Shown in pieces: positions 54,507 through 62,414 of a stretch of 64,000 bases of DNA. The stretch covers positions 1,240,001 through 1,304,000 of the forward strand of contig NZ_JBNGOQ010000001.1 in the NCBI RefSeq assembly GCF_050589645.1. Direction: 5' to 3'. The notes under the pieces are model-generated. The model searched no databases and was not told where the DNA came from. It saw only the letters and a list, made by a program, of their open reading frames with translations. A program made the translations under genes and the position numbers. The DNA comes from JBNGOQ01 sp050589645 (GTDB lineage Bacteria > Bacteroidota > Bacteroidia > Flavobacteriales > Flavobacteriaceae). Position 1 is the first letter of the stretch. Every line of letters starts with the position of its first letter.

Positions 54507-54697
54507 ATGGAGAGGTCGTCTAAAAAATACTTGGATGTCAGTTCGAGCGCAGTCGAGAACTCATTTTAGTAGGGTCCCCTTGGGCATCTCGACTGCCTGC
54601 CCTCCGTACGAGACTTTGGGAGGCCTGCCTGCCGGCAGGCAGGCGGGCGCTCGATGAGACATTTTTAGCTTTTATTACTTTTTAACGACCTCTCCAT
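54507..54697. mobile_element. MITE-like element with 24-base inverted ends
   Basis: ATGGAGAGGTCGTCTAAAAA at 54507 onward and, inverted, ATGGAGAGGTCGTTAAAAAG from 54697 leftward form terminal inverted repeats with few mismatches over about 24 bases. The interior has the inverted pair GCAGTCGAGA (54549-54558) and TCTCGACTGC (54587-54596), and a 22-bp perfect palindrome centred on GCCGGC (54623-54644). No coding frame. Total 191 bp. No target-site duplication is obvious. Together with the trp leader it fills the 458-bp gap between trpE and the YceI gene. Confidence 0.75.
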
Positions 54698-54718
54698 CAA
54701 CACTAAACCAATGATCGT

Positions 54719-55297
54719 TTAGAATTCCAAGTCAACGACCAAATCAAATTCATCGTATATGGTCTTATCGCCAAGATTTTCAAAGAAACTTCCGGAGCCA
54801 TATTTCACATCGTATTTGGCACGATCTATCTTTAAGGTCGCCGTGGCCTTGCTTCCGTAAACGGAAACATCAAAGCTTACAGGCTTGGTAATTCCCTTTA
54901 TGGTGAGGTCGCCAACCACTTTGTACGAATTTTTGCCCGAAACTTCCACACTGGTGAAAACCAACTTGGAGGTAGGATGATTTGCAACGCTAAAAAAGTC
55001 GTCGGATTTAAGATGCCCCTCCAATTTGCCTTTGTACTCTCCTTCCAGATCGGTAGAGACCAAAGTGGACATGTCCACTACGAACTCTCCACCGGTAAGC
55101 TTGCCCTCTTCAAACAAAAGGGAACCTTGTTTTAGATCCACCGTTCCGGTGTGGGACCCAGTAACCTTATACGCTTTCCAGGTCACTTTGCTTTCGCTGG
55201 CCTTTACTTCTTTTTTCTCCCCGTCTATGGGCGTGTTGGCCGTTGCGGAAAATCCGAATACCAGGGCCATTACCATACTTAGTGCATTTCTTTTCAT
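54719..55297 (-). CDS. YceI-family secreted lipid-binding protein
   Basis: 192 residues with a signal peptide (1-21, ending ATAN). A YceI lipocalin-like barrel binds polyprenyl or other lipophilic molecules: KVTWKAYKVTGSHTGTVDLK near 40-58, GHLKSDDFFSVANHPTSKLVF near 93-113, DLTIKGITKPVSFDV near 128. Likely periplasmic. It lies downstream of nitroreductase and marR genes in the same direction. Confidence 0.92.
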   Translation of the reverse strand: MKRNALSMVMALVFGFSATANTPIDGEKKEVKASESKVTWKAYKVTGSHTGTVDLKQGSLLFEEGKLTGGEFVVDMSTLVSTDLEGEYKGKLEGHLKSDDFFSVANHPTSKLVFTSVEVSGKNSYKVVGDLTIKGITKPVSFDVSVYGSKATATLKIDRAKYDVKYGSGSFFENLGDKTIYDEFDLVVDLEF

Positions 55298-55343
55298 GAT
55301 TTTGATTTTAATTTCTGTTAATGATTGTTTCTGATGTTAAAAA

Positions 55344-55976
55344 TTATAAATGGGTAAATAACTCCTTCTTGGAGCGTCTTACTTTTTTGTAGTGCTGTGT
55401 TTCGTCAGCTTCGGAACGGTAACCAATGGTAGCCACCACAGCGGCATTGAGCCCCTTTTCCTTCAGCCCAAGAATTTCGTTGTAGGCTTCGGGTTCAAAG
55501 CCTTCCATAGGACAGGCGTCTATTTGAAGACTCGCCGCCGCAGAAAGGAGGTTGCCAAGCGCAATATAGGTCTGTCTTGCGGTCCATCCGGCCTTGGTAC
55601 CGTCGTCGAGCGGCAATAATTTTGATTTCATAAAGTCGCCATATCCGCTAAGGCCATCCTTGGGGATTCCTCGGGTCTCGCTCACCTTGTCCAGGTAGGA
55701 ATCTATCAGCTCATCGTCTACCGCCGTCTTATTGGCAAAAACGATAAGGTGCGAGGCGTCTGTTATTTGCGACTGTCCCCAGGAAACCGATTTCAGTTGC
55801 TCTCTTAGGGCCGCATCGGAAATTATAAATACGTGATAAGGCTGAAGCCCATAGGAAGATACACTCAGCTGCATGGCGTGTACAAGGGTATCCAGGTCCT
55901 CTTGGGAAACCTTTTTTTTATCGTCGAATTTTTTGGTGGCATAACGCCAGTTTAAGCTTTTTAAATAGGGATCCAT
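55344..55976 (-). CDS. Nitroreductase-family NAD(P)H oxidoreductase
   Basis: 210 residues, a typical FMN-dependent nitroreductase. N-terminal RYATKKFDDKKKV (11-23) holds the FMN phosphate contacts, ASSL... in the middle the dimer helix, and the C-terminal GYRSEADETQHYKKVR region the rest of the flavin site. It reduces quinones or nitro compounds; the true substrate is unknown. Starts 5 bp after marR ends. Confidence 0.9.
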   Translation of the reverse strand: MDPYLKSLNWRYATKKFDDKKKVSQEDLDTLVHAMQLSVSSYGLQPYHVFIISDAALREQLKSVSWGQSQITDASHLIVFANKTAVDDELIDSYLDKVSETRGIPKDGLSGYGDFMKSKLLPLDDGTKAGWTARQTYIALGNLLSAAASLQIDACPMEGFEPEAYNEILGLKEKGLNAAVVATIGYRSEADETQHYKKVRRSKKELFTHL

Positions 55977-55981
55977 AGGGT

Positions 55982-56428
55982 CTAAAATTTGTCCAATAAA
56001 CTGTTTAACTGTTTCAATTCTTTTTTGTTGAAGTTTTGTAGGATGACCTTCTCCGCTTTGGAGACGGCCTTGTCCATTTTGGAAAGGGCCGCTATACCGG
56101 CCTCGGTAATGGTAATCTCCACTTTTCTTCTATTGGCTTCGCAAACGATGCGTTGCACATAGCCGCGCGCCAGCAATTTGTCGATCAGACGCGTGGTATT
56201 GCTCATTTTGGCGACCATACGTTCGTTGATGGTAGAAAGATTGGCCGGTTTGCCCCGTTGCCCCCTAAGGATACGCAGGACGTTAAATTGCTGTTGGGAA
56301 ACCTCAAAAGGTTTTAGCGCATTGGCAACGATCTCCGTGGTCTTGTTCTGTACCAGGATAAGATGGATGATCGTCCTTGCCTCCAACGGCATTTGTTTTT
56401 CCGTCTTGATAATTTTCTCTACGTTCAT
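55982..56428 (-). CDS. MarR-family transcriptional regulator
   Basis: 148 residues from the ATG at 56428; a longer frame from 56464 passes through the promoter. Winged helix-turn-helix: VSQQQFNVLRILRGQRGKPANLSTINERM near 38-66, NTTRLIDKLLARGYVQR near 72, and C-terminal helices for dimers. It controls the downstream nitroreductase and YceI genes in all likelihood, and itself through the palindrome in front of it. Its ligand is probably a phenolic or quinone. Confidence 0.92.
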   Translation of the reverse strand: MNVEKIIKTEKQMPLEARTIIHLILVQNKTTEIVANALKPFEVSQQQFNVLRILRGQRGKPANLSTINERMVAKMSNTTRLIDKLLARGYVQRIVCEANRRKVEITITEAGIAALSKMDKAVSKAEKVILQNFNKKELKQLNSLLDKF

Positions 56429-56431
56429 GTC

Positions 56432-56458
56432 TATACAACAATTGTATATACAAATGTA
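56432..56458 (-). promoter_or_regulatory. marR promoter -7 box and operator palindrome
   Basis: TATACAA-CAA-TTGTATA (56432-56448) and the overlapping palindrome TTGTATATACAA (56442-56453) lie just before the marR start codon. TACATTTG (56458..56451) is a Bacteroidota -7 box for the gene, so a bound MarR dimer would cover the transcription start. No -33 TTG at standard spacing. Confidence 0.6.
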
Positions 56459-56560
56459 TGTCAAATTTTGGCCTCGCCATGTTTTTAACTGATAATTTTA
56501 TGTTAAAAACGTATTGACGCAACAATCGATGGTTAATTTTATGGGAATAAAATCCAGTTT

Positions 56561-57106
56561 ATGTACAGGTTTCTTGTTCCCTTATGCATCGTTCTTTTTC
56601 TAGGCTGTGGTAGGGGAGAGCGCAAAGAACAAAACAACTTGCAGGCCAATATGCCCGAAGAGGTGGCACCCGTAGAGGATGATCTGAACTTGCCTGTATA
56701 TGATTTCGCAGGTTTGGAACCTTTGCTCCATAAAGAGGACGGCAAGACCTATGTCATTAATTTTTGGGCCACTTGGTGTGCGCCTTGCGTTCGGGAACTT
56801 CCTCATTTTGAAAAGCTGAACGCAGAGCAAAAAGACAATGGTGTTGAGGTTATCCTGGTAAGTTTGGATATGCCCAGGATGTGGAAATCCCATTTGGTTC
56901 CTTTTATTGAAAAAAAGGGGCTGAAGTCCAACGTGGTGATTCTGGATGACCCCAAACAAAATACCTGGATACCTAAGGTAGACCAGAATTGGTCCGGTGC
57001 CATTCCGGCTACACTGATTTACAGGGATGGGAACCGCAGCTTTTACGAACAATCGTTCGAGTATGATGAACTCAAATCGGAATTGGATAAATTTTTAAAA
57101 GGATAG
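56561..57106 (+). CDS. TlpA-like thiol-disulfide oxidoreductase, lipoprotein
   Basis: 181 residues. Lipoprotein signal with Cys16 (LFLGC). Thioredoxin fold with the active site WCAPC (Cys73 and Cys76) in FWATWCAPCVRELPHF, and cis-proline region ATLIYRDG near 150. It acts in the periplasm, likely as a reductase. It is 4 bp from the next thioredoxin-fold gene, so the two form an operon. Confidence 0.9.
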   Translation: MYRFLVPLCIVLFLGCGRGERKEQNNLQANMPEEVAPVEDDLNLPVYDFAGLEPLLHKEDGKTYVINFWATWCAPCVRELPHFEKLNAEQKDNGVEVILVSLDMPRMWKSHLVPFIEKKGLKSNVVILDDPKQNTWIPKVDQNWSGAIPATLIYRDGNRSFYEQSFEYDELKSELDKFLKG

Positions 57107-57110
57107 CCTT

Positions 57111-57728
57111 ATGAAAACACTTAAAATTTTTGGATTGTTAGCGTTTGTGGCGCTGGCGAGCTCATTTACCTATAACGCCCTATCTGGACCACCAGGATAC
57201 GCTATTGGCGACAAGGCAACGGATTTTGAACTGAAAAACGTGGATGGTAAAATGGTTTCCCTGTCCGATTACGCGGATGCCAAGGGCTATTTGGTCATTT
57301 TTACCTGCAATAGTTGTCCGTACTCCGTGACCTATGAGGATAGAATCATAGCTTTGGACCAAAAATATAAACCTAAGGGCGTACCGGTGATTGCCATAAA
57401 CCCGAACAACCCAGCTGTGCAACCATCGGATAGTTATAAAAAGATGCAGGAACGGGCAGAGGCTAAGGGATTTCCCTTTCCCTACCTATTGGATGAAGGC
57501 CAGGAGATCTTTCCGCAGTACGGGGCCACCCGAACCCCGCACGTTTTTCTTTTGGAAAAAACAGGGGGTGGAAACATTGTACGGTATATCGGTACCATAG
57601 ACGACAATTCTTCCAATGCCGGTGCGGTGGAGGAAAAGTATGTGGAAAATGCCGTGGACGCCATGTTACAGGGCGCTGAGATAGAAGTAAAGACCACAAG
57701 GGCAATCGGTTGTTCCATAAAAGTTTGA
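57111..57728 (+). CDS. Thioredoxin-fold peroxiredoxin-like protein, exported
   Basis: 205 residues with a signal peptide (1-25). Redox motif CNSCPYS with Cys66 and Cys69 in IFTCNSCPYSVTYEDRI, in the place of the peroxidatic cysteine of AhpC/TSA-type proteins. AINPNNPAVQPSDSY near 94-108 and the DGTxP-like ATRTPHVFLLEK near 140 support this. Probably works with the adjacent TlpA-like protein; the electron path is an inference. Followed by a strong terminator. Confidence 0.85.
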   Translation: MKTLKIFGLLAFVALASSFTYNALSGPPGYAIGDKATDFELKNVDGKMVSLSDYADAKGYLVIFTCNSCPYSVTYEDRIIALDQKYKPKGVPVIAINPNNPAVQPSDSYKKMQERAEAKGFPFPYLLDEGQEIFPQYGATRTPHVFLLEKTGGGNIVRYIGTIDDNSSNAGAVEEKYVENAVDAMLQGAEIEVKTTRAIGCSIKV

Positions 57729-57751
57729 TGCTCCACCAAGATATTGTTCAA

Positions 57752-57786
57752 AAATCCGGAGGTTTTTCCTTCGGATTTTTATTTTT
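57752..57786 (+). terminator. Intrinsic terminator after the redox pair
   Basis: AAATCCGGAGG and CCTTCGGATTT enclose five T and are followed by TTATTTTTG. It separates the redox pair from the rhodanese gene. Confidence 0.9.
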
Positions 57787-57807
57787 GTAGCTCTAAAAGA
57801 TTAAAAA

Positions 57808-58119
57808 ATGGCAGATTTATCTCAAGAAGAATGGGCAGAACAACTACAACAGGATGACAACGCCTTTATACTGGATGTGCGCACCCCGGAAGAAGTGGAG
57901 GACGGCTATATTCCGAACGCTACCAATATCGATATTTATTTGGGGCAGGAATTTTTGGATGAATTGGAAAAATTGGACAAGAGCAAAAATTACTACGTAT
58001 ATTGTAGATCGGGCAATCGCAGCGGACAAGCGTGTGCCCTAATGGAAAATGCTGGTTTCGCCAACGCCTATAATCTCGAAGGTGGTTTTATGGAGTGGGA
58101 AGGCGAAGTCACGGAATAA
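57808..58119 (+). CDS. Rhodanese-like domain protein
   Basis: 103 residues, one rhodanese domain without an export signal. The active-site loop CRSGNRSG holds the catalytic cysteine (Cys66) and DVRTPEEVEDGYIPNATNI (23-41) is the substrate motif region. It carries sulfane sulfur in the cytoplasm; role in thiosulfate or persulfide handling is not decided. Own transcription unit between two terminators. Confidence 0.92.
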   Translation: MADLSQEEWAEQLQQDDNAFILDVRTPEEVEDGYIPNATNIDIYLGQEFLDELEKLDKSKNYYVYCRSGNRSGQACALMENAGFANAYNLEGGFMEWEGEVTE

Positions 58120-58139
58120 AATTAATGCTCCCGTAATCC

Positions 58140-58163
58140 TCCCGCCAAGGCGGGATTTTTTAT
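58140..58163 (+). terminator. Intrinsic terminator after the rhodanese gene
   Basis: TCCCGCCAAGGCGGGA is followed by TTTTTTATTT. It resembles the lipA terminator at 6157-6182. The next gene starts 10 bases later. Confidence 0.9.
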
Positions 58164-58172
58164 TTGAGGTAC

Positions 58173-59456
58173 ATGCGGGAAGAACTGCTTCATTTTATCT
58201 GGAAATACAAAAGGCTTCAGTTGGAAACATTGACCACCTCGGGCAAGGAGGCGGTTTCCATAGTGGATGTTGGTACCTACAATACCCTTTCGGGCCCCGA
58301 TTTTTCGAACGCCAAAATCAATATCGACGGACAGCTCTGGGCCGGCAATGTGGAAATCCATGTAAAGTCCTCCGATTGGTACGCTCACCATCACGAATCG
58401 GACCCCCAATACAACAACGTAATTCTCCACGTGGTCTGGGAGGACGATGCCCAAGTGTTTCGCGCAAACCAGACAGTGGTGCCTACGCTGGAACTTCAAC
58501 ACTACGTTTACCCCGAGGTGCTGGCCGCCTACAGGAAACTCTTTGACCAGCGAGATAGATCGTTCATTAACTGCGAAAAAGATCTAAGGCATACCGACGC
58601 CCTACTGCTGCAAAACTGGTTGGAGCGTCTTTTTTTTGAACGCTTGGAACAAAAATCGGGTTTGATCATGGAATTGTTGGCCCACTCCAAAAACGACTGG
58701 GAGAGCGTCCTGTTTATGCTTTTGCTAAAGAATATGGGATCCAAGATCAATGGCGATTCCTTTTTGAGTATCGGTCGGGCACTACATTTCCCCTTGGTCC
58801 GTAAAATGCACGATGAGGTGTTTAAGTTGGAAAGTGTGCTGTTCGGCCTAGCCGGTTTTTTGGAGGATGACAGGATTGTGGATGCCTATTATTTAGAACT
58901 GCGCAAGGAATACCGCTATCTGGCGCATAAATACGACTTGGAACACTTGGGCGTACAACGCCCGGAGTTTTTTAAACTACGCCCTTCCAATTTCCCGACC
59001 GTACGACTGTCGCAACTGGCCTGTCTGTACGGGACCCATCAAAACTTGTTCAGCAAGGTGATCAAGGCAACCTCCTTGGAAGAGATTTACAGTGTTTTCA
59101 CTATTTCGGCCACGACTTACTGGGATACCCATTTTAGCTTTGGCAAGCCTACAAAGCGGCATAAAAAAAAGCTTTCCAGGAAATTCATTGATCTCCTGGT
59201 CATCAATACCCTGCTGCCCTTAAAGTTTTGTCATGCCCGTCACACTGCAACAGACTGCCACGAAGAGCTTATTCGCATGATATCCCATCTGAAGCCTGAG
59301 GAGAACCGGATTATAACCAATTTTAAAGCCCTGGGCGTTGTTGGGCAAAATGCCATGGAAAGTCAGTCCCTCATACAGTTGTACAATACCTATTGTTCCA
59401 AGAACAAATGTTTGCAATGCGCCGTTGGAGCTAGTTTATTACGTAAAAAAGTTTAA
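58173..59456 (+). CDS. DUF2851 family protein
   Basis: 427 residues from the ATG at 58173 (a TTG three codons earlier is possible). The N-terminal third has the conserved features of DUF2851: GTYNTLSGPDFSNAKINIDG, then GNVEIHVKSSDWYAHHH and NNVILHVVW (about 29-90). The rest is mostly helical, with four cysteines at the end (YCSKNKCLQCA). Function unknown; it is common in Bacteroidota and not membrane bound. It lies 10 bp before a PspC-type gene. Confidence 0.9.
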   Translation: MREELLHFIWKYKRLQLETLTTSGKEAVSIVDVGTYNTLSGPDFSNAKINIDGQLWAGNVEIHVKSSDWYAHHHESDPQYNNVILHVVWEDDAQVFRANQTVVPTLELQHYVYPEVLAAYRKLFDQRDRSFINCEKDLRHTDALLLQNWLERLFFERLEQKSGLIMELLAHSKNDWESVLFMLLLKNMGSKINGDSFLSIGRALHFPLVRKMHDEVFKLESVLFGLAGFLEDDRIVDAYYLELRKEYRYLAHKYDLEHLGVQRPEFFKLRPSNFPTVRLSQLACLYGTHQNLFSKVIKATSLEEIYSVFTISATTYWDTHFSFGKPTKRHKKKLSRKFIDLLVINTLLPLKFCHARHTATDCHEELIRMISHLKPEENRIITNFKALGVVGQNAMESQSLIQLYNTYCSKNKCLQCAVGASLLRKKV

Positions 59457-59465
59457 TTTTAGGCA

Positions 59466-59693
59466 ATGGATTTCTTCTACAAAATACTGTACTACTTTCA
59501 AAAAAGGGGCTTTGAGGTCTGTAGGCGCATCGCCGAACGTTTGGGTATCCGGACCAGAGTGGTAAGGACTTCTTTTATTTACCTCACCTTTGTTACCCTG
59601 GGCTTTGGTTTTGCCCTATATCTGTTTCTGGCTTTTTGGCTGGGCATCAAAGATTTGATCCATACCAAACGAACTTCTGTTTTTGACCTCTGA
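59466..59693 (+). CDS. PspC-domain small membrane protein
   Basis: 75 residues. The PspC pattern is clear: FEVCRRIAERLGIRTRVVRTSFIY (about 16-39) followed by one membrane helix (about 37-60). In other bacteria PspC senses damage to the inner membrane. Here it stands alone, without other psp genes, 2 bp before the potassium channel gene. The pair may be controlled together. Confidence 0.85.
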   Translation: MDFFYKILYYFQKRGFEVCRRIAERLGIRTRVVRTSFIYLTFVTLGFGFALYLFLAFWLGIKDLIHTKRTSVFDL

Positions 59694-59695
59694 AT

Positions 59696-60703
59696 ATGCT
59701 GAAACTCCTACGCTCTAAAATAAGTCTGGCCTTGCTCCTCATTGTGTTTGTAGTGTTGTCAGGGATTCTGGGGTATCGTTATCTTTTTGATTTTACCTGG
59801 TTGGACGCCAGTTATATGACCATCATTACCGTGACGACCGTAGGCTTTACGGAGGTGGGTCCCATGGACCACAATGCAAAGATTTTTACCGTAATTTTAA
59901 TCGTTACCAGCGTATTCATATTTGCTTATGCCCTTTCGGTGATTACGGAATATATCCTCGGGAGGAATTCGTTACAACTTTTAAAGAAGAAGAAAGTGAA
60001 AAAAAAGATCAACAGTTTATCGGACCATGTGATTGTATGTGGATTTGGGCGTAACGGCAATCAGGCAGCGGAGCGGTTAAGGGCGTATAAAAAACCATTC
60101 GTCGTCATAGAAAGGGACAAGGAAGTACTTGAAAAGTTCGAGGACGACGTGCTTTTTGTGGAAGGGGATGCCAACGAAGATGAGGTGTTGATGGCCGCAG
60201 GCATTGAACGTGCACAATACCTGATTACCGCTTTGCCGGATGATGCCACCAATCTTTTTGTAGTACTCTCTTCCAAACAACTCAATAAGGATCTGTTCGT
60301 CATCAGCAGGGCCTCGCAAGTGACCTCCCAAAAAAAATTACTGTTGGCAGGTGCCGATAAGGTAATTATGCCCGATAAGATCGGAGGAGATCATATGGCC
60401 TCCTTGGTGGTCATGCCGGATTTGATCACCTTTATGGACAAATTATCCGTAGAGGGCGAACATACCACCAATTTGGAAGAAGTCCCCATAGAGGATTTTG
60501 CCGATCAAGTGGAATGCAACTCCCTTCGCGATCTGGACCTGAGAAAAAAGACAGGCTGTACTATCATTGGATACATAGCTCCCGATGGTACCTACATCAT
60601 TAACCCCGAGGCAGATTTGGAATTACAGCCCAAGAGTAAGGTTATTGTCTTGGGAAGGCCGGAGCAGATTAAAAAGTTGAACGAAATGTTCCATATCCGC
60701 TGA
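59696..60703 (+). CDS. Potassium channel with RCK (TrkA-type) domains
   Basis: 335 residues. Two membrane helices (about 8-28 and 65-85) with a pore loop, selectivity filter TVTTVGFTEVG (46-56); the end is GFTE rather than the usual GYGD. A Rossmann-type RCK N-domain follows (VCGFGRNGNQAAERL near 112-126) and then an RCK C-domain (about 255-335). It is a ligand-gated K+ channel, assumed tetrameric; the ligand (NAD, ATP, calcium) cannot be told. Confidence 0.92.
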   Translation: MLKLLRSKISLALLLIVFVVLSGILGYRYLFDFTWLDASYMTIITVTTVGFTEVGPMDHNAKIFTVILIVTSVFIFAYALSVITEYILGRNSLQLLKKKKVKKKINSLSDHVIVCGFGRNGNQAAERLRAYKKPFVVIERDKEVLEKFEDDVLFVEGDANEDEVLMAAGIERAQYLITALPDDATNLFVVLSSKQLNKDLFVISRASQVTSQKKLLLAGADKVIMPDKIGGDHMASLVVMPDLITFMDKLSVEGEHTTNLEEVPIEDFADQVECNSLRDLDLRKKTGCTIIGYIAPDGTYIINPEADLELQPKSKVIVLGRPEQIKKLNEMFHIR

Positions 60704-60794
60704 TTACATTTAAAGCACATTATTTGATTGGATTGAATATTTTTTGGATATTGCCGCCTTTACAGACTAATAAAATAACCATAAAACAGCAATT

Positions 60795-62408
60795 ATGAAG
60801 TATAGACTTCTCTCAATGATTACCTTTCTCTTTCCCTTTTTATCCTTTGCCCAAGAGTCTTCGGATTTGGGCTTGGACGAACGGATCAATGCCTGGTTCG
60901 AACCTATTACAGCGGTATGGGAGAGCATCGTTTTTTGGCAAGTTCCCGGAACCGGTGTTCCTTTGGTGGTGATCGTACTAGTACTTGGCGCTACCTTTTT
61001 CACCCTGTACTTTGGGTTTATCAACATCCGAAGGTTTCCGTTGGCCATCAATGTGGTGCGTGGGAAATATGATGATGTGGAAGGAGCAGAAGGTCATGGG
61101 GTAGAGAAGGCCGAGGTAAATATTGTTGATGGGGATTTACCAGATACCATCAGGGATGAAAGTGAAGAGGGGGAAGTAAGCCACTTTCAAGCCTTGGCTA
61201 CGGCTGTTTCGGGTACGGTAGGTCTTGGAAACATTGCCGGTGTGGCCTTGGCAATCGCTATTGGGGGGCCAGGGGCTACCTTTTGGATGATCGTATGCGG
61301 CCTGTTGAGCATGTCCACCAAATTTGTGGAATGTACCCTAGGGGTAAAGTACCGGGATATAGATGAAAACGGAACGGTATATGGAGGGCCTATGTACTAT
61401 CTTTCCAGAGGATTAAAGGCGAGGGGTTACACCGGACTTGGAAAGGCACTGGCAGTAATTTTTGCCATACTTTGTGTTGGAGCTTCATTTGGGGGCGGTA
61501 ATGCGGTACAGTCCAATCAGGCAGCGGAACAACTGGCCGCCATGATGGGGCTGCAGGGAGGTTCCACAGGATTTATAATAGGTCTGGTACTGGCGGTAGT
61601 GGTCGGAATAGTAATTATCGGTGGCATTAAGCGAATCGCCTCGGTAACGGAAAAAATAGTGCCGTTTATGGCAATAATCTATGCCATTGCATGTTTGGTG
61701 GTCATTTTTGCAAACTACTCCTATATTGATGACGCTTTTGGGTTGATTTTTAAAGGCGCTTTTACTCCCGAAGCAGGTTTGGGAGGTTTGTTCGGAGTTT
61801 TGATCGTTGGTTTTAGGCGAGCGGTCTTCTCCAACGAGGCAGGAGCCGGATCGGCAGCAATTGCACACTCGGCCGTTAAGACGAAGTACCCGGCCAGTGA
61901 GGGCATTGTAGCGCTTTTGGAACCGTTCATTGATACCGTGGTTATTTGTACCATGACCGCTTTGGTAATTATCTTCTTCAATAGTGGTGGTGTCTTTGAA
62001 TATGGCGGTGATGGCGCTGGTAGTGTAATCGTGGATGGAGTTTCCATGGGCGGTGTTAACCTAACATCCATGGCCTTTCAATCCGTAATCCCGTGGTTTC
62101 CATATGTCTTAACCTTGGCCGTAGTCCTCTTTGCGATTTCTACCATGATATCTTGGTCTTATTATGGTCTTCAGTCCTGGAAATACCTGTTTGGGAGAGG
62201 CAAAACAGCAGATATGTGTTATAAGCTTTTATTCGTTGCTTTTATTATCATTGGGGCATCTGCATCCATGGGAGCGGTTTTCGCGTTCTCAGACGCTATG
62301 ATATTGGCTTTGGTATTTCCGAACATGATCGGATTGATTATCCTGTTCCCAAGGGTGAAGGAGGAATTGAATAAGTATTTGGACGCCGTTAAGGCACTAA
62401 AAAAATAA
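60795..62408 (+). CDS. Sodium:alanine symporter (AGCS family)
   Basis: 537 residues with a signal peptide-like start (1-19) and about 11 membrane helices. AGCS signatures: VSGTVGLGNIAGVALAIAIG (about 134-153) and FSNEAGAGSAAIAHSAVK (about 345-362). It imports alanine, glycine or a related amino acid with sodium. The terminator for this gene is the hairpin at 62429-62475, which lies within the next reading frame. The 91 bp in front show no exact TAnnTTTG box. Confidence 0.93.
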   Translation: MKYRLLSMITFLFPFLSFAQESSDLGLDERINAWFEPITAVWESIVFWQVPGTGVPLVVIVLVLGATFFTLYFGFINIRRFPLAINVVRGKYDDVEGAEGHGVEKAEVNIVDGDLPDTIRDESEEGEVSHFQALATAVSGTVGLGNIAGVALAIAIGGPGATFWMIVCGLLSMSTKFVECTLGVKYRDIDENGTVYGGPMYYLSRGLKARGYTGLGKALAVIFAILCVGASFGGGNAVQSNQAAEQLAAMMGLQGGSTGFIIGLVLAVVVGIVIIGGIKRIASVTEKIVPFMAIIYAIACLVVIFANYSYIDDAFGLIFKGAFTPEAGLGGLFGVLIVGFRRAVFSNEAGAGSAAIAHSAVKTKYPASEGIVALLEPFIDTVVICTMTALVIIFFNSGGVFEYGGDGAGSVIVDGVSMGGVNLTSMAFQSVIPWFPYVLTLAVVLFAISTMISWSYYGLQSWKYLFGRGKTADMCYKLLFVAFIIIGASASMGAVFAFSDAMILALVFPNMIGLIILFPRVKEELNKYLDAVKALKK

Positions 62409-62414
62409 ATACCC

